Shown: positions 32,839 to 36,186 of the stretch, piece by piece
Numbering within the stretch: position 1 is the first letter of the stretch
Layout: every line of letters starts with the position of its first letter
NCBI GenBank assembly: GCA_000436795.1
Contig: HF993230.1
Span: 1-36,186, forward strand
Length of the DNA: 36,186 nt
Direction: 5' to 3'
Source: Bacteroides sp. CAG:1076
Lineage (GTDB): Bacteria; Bacteroidota; Bacteroidia; Bacteroidales; Bacteroidaceae
Notes under the pieces: model-generated
Database searches by the model: none
Told to the model about the DNA's origin: nothing
What the model saw: only the letters and a program-made list of their open reading frames with translations
Program-made: the position numbers and the translations under genes

Positions 32839-33113
32839 TGCTATATAGTTTTAAAAGACTTATTCTTGTCGAAAAATAGTATCCACCCAAAACCTCCCTA
32901 AGGTAGCGGGATTTTTTCAGACTTCCAAATGATGTTTCACATTATCACTTGCTTACTTCGTCGCAGAATTACCCTAATGGGTATCGGGTTCGCCTGAAAG
33001 CATACAAAACAAGCGGGGAGAAAGAATCTTTTTCTCTCGCGATTCCCTCTCCCCACTTCCTTCGGGCACCTGCCTGCAACGAAGCAGTTCCCGTATCAAT
33101 TAACCAATATGGT
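32839..33113. other. Spacer between ffh and the metallo-hydrolase gene
   Basis: No gene is supported. On the minus strand it begins with hairpin-forming sequence after ffh (33015-33054), then a short stem-loop TACCC/GGGTA near 32970-32985, and then AT-rich DNA that should hold the promoter of the hydrolase gene, though no exact TAnnTTTG box was found. It has some words in common with a TPP riboswitch but lacks CTGAGA and GAACCTGATC. Confidence 0.5.
33015..33054 (-). terminator. Probable ffh terminator
   Basis: The outer stem GGGGAGA/TCTCCCC and inner stem GAATC/GATTC pair, separated by a 2-nt internal loop. It begins about 60 bp after the ffh stop codon. On the minus strand the tail is only moderately T-rich (GCTTGTTTTG). 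Confidence 0.5.
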
Positions 33114-34439
33114 TTATTTCTTTTTCATCTTCTGCATCATGCCCGCCATCTTGCTGCCGGTAACCATCTTCATCATCTTGCGAGTCTGGTCGAACTGCTT
33201 CAGCAAGCGGTTCACTTCCTGAATGCTCGTACCACTACCTTTGGCGATACGTGTACGGCGGCTTCCATTCAGAATTTCAGGACGGGTACGTTCTTCCGGA
33301 GTCATTGAGTAAATAATTGCTTCTATACTCTTGAACGCATTATCGTCGATATCGATATCCTTGATGGCTTTTCCCACACCCGGAATCATGGAAGCAAGTT
33401 CTTTCAGGTTACCCATCTTCTTAATCTGATGAATCTGAGTCAAGAAGTCGTTGAAGTCGAACTGGTTCTTCTGGATCTTCTTCTGAAGACGTTTAGCCTC
33501 TTCTTCATCGTACTGCTCCTGCGCACGTTCAACCAGCGAAACGATATCACCCATTCCGAGGATACGGTCTGCCATACGAGCCGGGTGGAACTGGTCGATA
33601 GCATCCAGTTTTTCACCTGTTCCCACAAACTTGATAGGCTTGTTTACTACGGTACGGATAGACAGAGCAGCACCACCACGTGTATCACCGTCGAGTTTAG
33701 TCAGAACTACGCCGTTGAAATCCAGACGTTCGTTGAACTCACGGGCTGTATTGACTGCATCCTGACCGGTCATTGCATCGACAACGAACAATGTTTCATC
33801 CGGATTGATGGCATTCTTGATAGCTTCAATCTCGTTCATCATCTGCTCGTCTACGGCAAGACGTCCGGCAGTATCGACGATAACCAAATCGTAACCTTTC
33901 GCCTTTGCTTCCTGAATGGCATTCAACGCAATCTGAACCGGGTTCTTGCTGTCGGGTTCGCTATATACAGGAACCTCAATCTGCTGTCCCAGCACCTTCA
34001 ACTGTTCGATAGCGGCAGGACGGTATACGTCGCAGGCTACCAGCAACGGCTTGCGGTTTTTCTTGGTTTTCAGCATACGAGCCAGCTTGCCCGAGAAAGT
34101 AGTTTTACCAGAACCCTGCAAACCAGACATCAAAATAACGGCAGGACGATTCTTCAATTCGATTTCAGCAGTATCTCCACCCATCAGTTTCGTCAGCTCG
34201 TCGTGAACGATTTTTACCATCAACTGGCTTGGCTTAACGGCTGTCAGCACGTTCTGTCCCAAGGCTTTTTCTTTTACCGTATCGGTAAAGTTCTTGGCTA
34301 CCTTATAGTTTACATCGGCATCCAGCAACGCACGACGTACATCTTTCAGTGTTTCGGCCACATTGATTTCGGTGATTTTTCCTTCACCTTTCAATATCTT
34401 AAACGACCGCTCTAGTCTTTCACTTAAATTATCGAACAT
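33114..34439 (-). CDS. ffh: Signal recognition particle GTPase Ffh
   Basis: Ffh binds the signal sequences of nascent membrane proteins with 4.5S RNA and delivers ribosomes to FtsY. The 441 residues have the standard order. A four-helix N domain covers 1-85. The GTPase domain has the P-loop SGLQGSGKTT (105-114), the DTAGR motif, the TKLDGDTRGGAAL segment and the GTGEKLD motif. The methionine-rich M domain is about 325-441 with the RNA-binding SRRTRIAKGSG and a KMMKMV...MMQKMKKK tail. The gene has its own consensus promoter, partly inside the end of the MATE gene. No 4.5S RNA gene was found near it. Confidence 0.98.
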   Translation of the reverse strand: MFDNLSERLERSFKILKGEGKITEINVAETLKDVRRALLDADVNYKVAKNFTDTVKEKALGQNVLTAVKPSQLMVKIVHDELTKLMGGDTAEIELKNRPAVILMSGLQGSGKTTFSGKLARMLKTKKNRKPLLVACDVYRPAAIEQLKVLGQQIEVPVYSEPDSKNPVQIALNAIQEAKAKGYDLVIVDTAGRLAVDEQMMNEIEAIKNAINPDETLFVVDAMTGQDAVNTAREFNERLDFNGVVLTKLDGDTRGGAALSIRTVVNKPIKFVGTGEKLDAIDQFHPARMADRILGMGDIVSLVERAQEQYDEEEAKRLQKKIQKNQFDFNDFLTQIHQIKKMGNLKELASMIPGVGKAIKDIDIDDNAFKSIEAIIYSMTPEERTRPEILNGSRRTRIAKGSGTSIQEVNRLLKQFDQTRKMMKMVTGSKMAGMMQKMKKK

Positions 34440-34482
34440 ATATTTTCAGTTTTTCTTTTTATTTCCTTATTTTATTAGGGCG

Positions 34483-34513
34483 CAAAATTACAAAAATAAT
34501 CGGATGCATCAAA
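34483..34513 (-). promoter_or_regulatory. ffh promoter overlapping the MATE 3' end
   Basis: On the minus strand TTTG (34510-34513) and TAATTTTG (34483-34490) are 19 nt apart, a full consensus match. The -33 part lies in the final codons of the upstream MATE gene. The start is near 34476. Confidence 0.75.
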
Positions 34514-35831
34514 TCTTTTTATTCTGCCATTTCGCTTTTTTCAGATAAACGACGCTGAAAGTCAGCATCAACGTGTAATAAATGATTTCGGTAGTAAAGC
34601 AAATATCGACCGGAGCACGCAGAACCATCCCTACGACTATGACATACAAAGCATAAAATACCTGTACACCAACTTCGAGCACCAATGCAGCCTGCGTATT
34701 ACCGGTTCCCGAAATACCGTTGAAATAAATATTCGCCACGGCAGATATCAGCATGGCTCCGCAAACGACATACAAAGCCGGTACGGATTCCAGCAACAAG
34801 GCTTCCTCATTGGTATAAACAGCCAAGATAGCTCGCGGAAACAATACGCAGAGTACCACACAGACAACCATGATGAGAAACGACATACGGGCTATTTTGT
34901 GGAGCAATGTCATGACACCCGAAACACCTCCCGAACCAATCAGGTTGCTGACCAGGGTATTTGCCGTAGTGGAAAGCGACTGCACCGGTATCAGAAGTAC
35001 GACATACACGCTGCGCACAATGTTGGCAATGGCAAGCTGTCGCTGCCCGAGCCGCTCCAATGCCATAAAAAAGACAAACCAGATAGCCATCGCCAGAAAA
35101 TACTGCACCATGGTAAAACAGGAAATGCGCAAGATACGCATCACCATGTCCCAGTCGAAACGGCCGAAACGGTTCAGCCCATATTTTTTCAAGTCGATTT
35201 TACAATAGGTATAAGCTATAAAAAACAATAAGGAAGAAGCTTCTGCTATGACCGATGCCAGCGCTGCTCCCCGTACACCCATCTCAGGAAAGCCAAACTC
35301 TCCGAATATCATGGCATAATCCAGAAAGACATTGACCAGTGCCATGACGATAGCACTCATAGTCAGCACCTTGGTCTGAGTCACCCCAATATAGAAAGCC
35401 CGGAACATAACGTTGACAAATGCAAACAGAAATCCCCAGATACGCCAGGTAAAGAACTCATACGTGGCATGGAAAATGGTATCGGAAGTAATCAGCAAGC
35501 GAATCAGTGGCTCGGCACATAAAGACATCAGTATCAGCAGCGCGACGCCCATACCGAAACTGAACGTAGAGCCCTGCCACATAATCGGTCCCACGGCATG
35601 AAAGTTTCCCTCCCCGTTGCGGCGGGCTATCAGGATTTGTGAACCGACACTAAAGCCGAAGGCAACGGTATAAATGCAGATATACAATAATCCTCCCATT
35701 GCTGCTGCACCGAGCGCCACCTCGCCGACATGTCCCAGAAAAGCCGTATCAGTCACATTGATAACATTTTGCGCAAGAAGTCCCAAGAATATCGGATAAG
35801 TGACATTCCATATTTCTTTATTTGTATACAT
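34509..35831 (-). CDS. MATE family multidrug/sodium antiporter
   Basis: MATE proteins export drugs or metabolites in exchange for Na+ or H+. From the ATG at 35831 the product has 440 residues (MYTNKEIWNVTYPIFLGLLAQ), the normal size. About twelve hydrophobic helices in two similar halves are visible; NVTDTAFLGHVGEVALGAAA in the first half and TTANTLVSNLIGSGG in the second are characteristic family segments. An in-frame ATG at 35897 would add 22 residues, but it lies upstream of the predicted transcription start, so the shorter start is preferred. The gene lies 70 bp upstream of ffh, without an obvious terminator between them. The substrate is unknown. Confidence 0.92.
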   Translation of the reverse strand: MYTNKEIWNVTYPIFLGLLAQNVINVTDTAFLGHVGEVALGAAAMGGLLYICIYTVAFGFSVGSQILIARRNGEGNFHAVGPIMWQGSTFSFGMGVALLILMSLCAEPLIRLLITSDTIFHATYEFFTWRIWGFLFAFVNVMFRAFYIGVTQTKVLTMSAIVMALVNVFLDYAMIFGEFGFPEMGVRGAALASVIAEASSLLFFIAYTYCKIDLKKYGLNRFGRFDWDMVMRILRISCFTMVQYFLAMAIWFVFFMALERLGQRQLAIANIVRSVYVVLLIPVQSLSTTANTLVSNLIGSGGVSGVMTLLHKIARMSFLIMVVCVVLCVLFPRAILAVYTNEEALLLESVPALYVVCGAMLISAVANIYFNGISGTGNTQAALVLEVGVQVFYALYVIVVGMVLRAPVDICFTTEIIYYTLMLTFSVVYLKKAKWQNKKI

Positions 35832-35867
35832 AAAAACTGATTTTCTTGTTTTGAAACGAAGGATGTA

Positions 35868-35900
35868 CAAAGATACAATTTTTATGCAGTTCTTCACAAA
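35868..35900 (-). promoter_or_regulatory. MATE gene promoter
   Basis: On the minus strand TTTG (35897-35900) and TATCTTTG (35868-35875) are 21 nt apart. The start is near 35861, which rules out the ATG at 35897. The -7 box continues into TACA, giving TTTGTACA, 8 of 10 bases of the palindrome found further upstream. Confidence 0.65.
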
Positions 35901-35955
35901 CGCACATTCGTTTTTCAGCTTATCTTAATGAAAACATCCTTATCTTTCTGGAAAA

Positions 35956-35986
35956 TTTGTACAAACTTTTTTGTTTTTTGTACAAA
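35956..35986 (-). repeat. Phased palindrome element, copy C (two TTTGTACAAA sites)
   Basis: Two perfect TTTGTACAAA palindromes at 35956-35965 and 35977-35986 are 21 bp apart, as in copies A and B. On the minus strand the spacer reads AAACAAAAAAG, sharing CAnAAAAG with the other copies. No third site occurs at the next 21-bp position on either side. It lies about 55 bp upstream of the MATE -33 element. Confidence 0.85.
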
Positions 35987-36065
35987 AAATAAAAAAACGT
36001 CGGGAGGTTTTCTGCGAAAGATGCAGACAATTGAAAATCAATGTTTCCACGAATTCTGAAAAAGC

Positions 36066-36186
36066 CTAAAGACTCAGATTGAAATCATCCCCGTCGCCCA
36101 GCACTGGAAAGTGTTTTCGGAACGTGTCCAGCGGCTCACGTGCAAGTACAGCCGTTGCCGTTTCTTCCTTATCATTCTCACACGAC
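36066..36186 (-). CDS. 3' end of a nitrilase-family gene (omega-amidase-like), partial
   Basis: Only the last 39 codons and the TAG stop are present; the gene continues beyond the window. The peptide ends in ATAVLAREPLDTFRKHFPVL and then GDGDDFNLSL. The pattern A-x-L-x-x-x-x-L-x-x-F-R-x-x-F-P-x-x-x-D-x-D-x-F is what I recall for the C-terminus of YafV/Nit2-type omega-amidases, which act on alpha-ketoglutaramate. The active-site glutamate, lysine and cysteine are outside the window, so the family rests on the tail alone. No terminator is obvious after the stop before copy C of the palindrome element. Confidence 0.55.
   Translation of the reverse strand, partial: SCENDKEETATAVLAREPLDTFRKHFPVLGDGDDFNLSL

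Noticed and set aside
31804..32901. 365-codon open frame antisense to the metallo-hydrolase gene
   Set aside because: Covers a terminator and an opposite-strand gene with intact catalytic motifs; no signal for expression.
32839..33113. TPP riboswitch or 4.5S RNA near ffh
   Set aside because: The CTGAGA and GAACCTGATC cores of the TPP element and the GTCCGGAAGGAAGCAGC core of 4.5S RNA are absent on both strands.
33429..34415. 328-codon open frame antisense to ffh
   Set aside because: Shadow of the conserved ffh reading frame.

Overview
The window looks like chromosomal DNA of a gut-type Bacteroidales bacterium (Bacteroides/Phocaeicola-like). The main reason is its promoters: almost every gene start is preceded by the Bacteroidetes sigma-factor -7 box TAnnTTTG, and Shine-Dalgarno sequences are scarce. 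The gene families agree: a long type II-C Cas9 with a 47-nt repeat, a purF-carA-carB operon, a single-chain ThrE exporter, and tRNA genes without encoded CCA. No insertion sequence, integrase or prophage gene was seen.

Region 1 (1-6131) is a type II-C CRISPR-Cas locus. One repeat is visible at the left edge, so the array continues outside the window. cas2, cas1 and cas9 lie on the minus strand and are transcribed cas9-cas1-cas2. A tracrRNA gene fires divergently from the cas9 promoter. The repeat, the tracrRNA and cas9 each carry their own TAnnTTTG box. Region 2 (6132-7675) has a spacer with phased TTTGTACAAA palindromes, then an ECF sigma factor gene and a co-transcribed four-helix membrane protein gene. 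Region 3 (7676-14290) is an operon for purine and pyrimidine synthesis: a long PurF-like amidophosphoribosyltransferase followed by carA and carB. It is preceded by a transcribed leader of about 270 nt that ends in a strong terminator-like hairpin. Region 4 (14359-20156) is an RND efflux operon of adaptor, pump and outer-membrane lipoprotein channel.

Region 5 (20388-24360) holds a ThrE-type amino-acid exporter, an antibiotic-biosynthesis-monooxygenase-fold protein, an acetyl-CoA hydrolase/transferase and tRNA-Thr(CGU). Region 6 (24400-28352) holds a secreted 5'-nucleotidase, a CbpA/CbpM co-chaperone pair behind a good match to a sigma-54 promoter, and an outer-membrane protein of unknown role. 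Region 7 (28435-31900) has a decayed ORF containing an imperfect tandem duplication, then tex and nudC. Region 8 (31954-36186) has a metallo-beta-lactamase-fold lipoprotein, ffh, a MATE exporter, and the 3' end of what looks like a nitrilase-family gene.

The most unusual signals are these: (i) a dispersed intergenic element of two or three perfect TTTGTACAAA palindromes spaced exactly 21 bp apart, found at three places; (ii) a complete Bacteroidetes-type promoter that fits inside the CRISPR repeat; (iii) the sigma-54 promoter of the CbpA/CbpM operon; (iv) the structured leader of the purF-carAB operon. All functional statements rest on reading motifs by eye. No database search or folding program was run.
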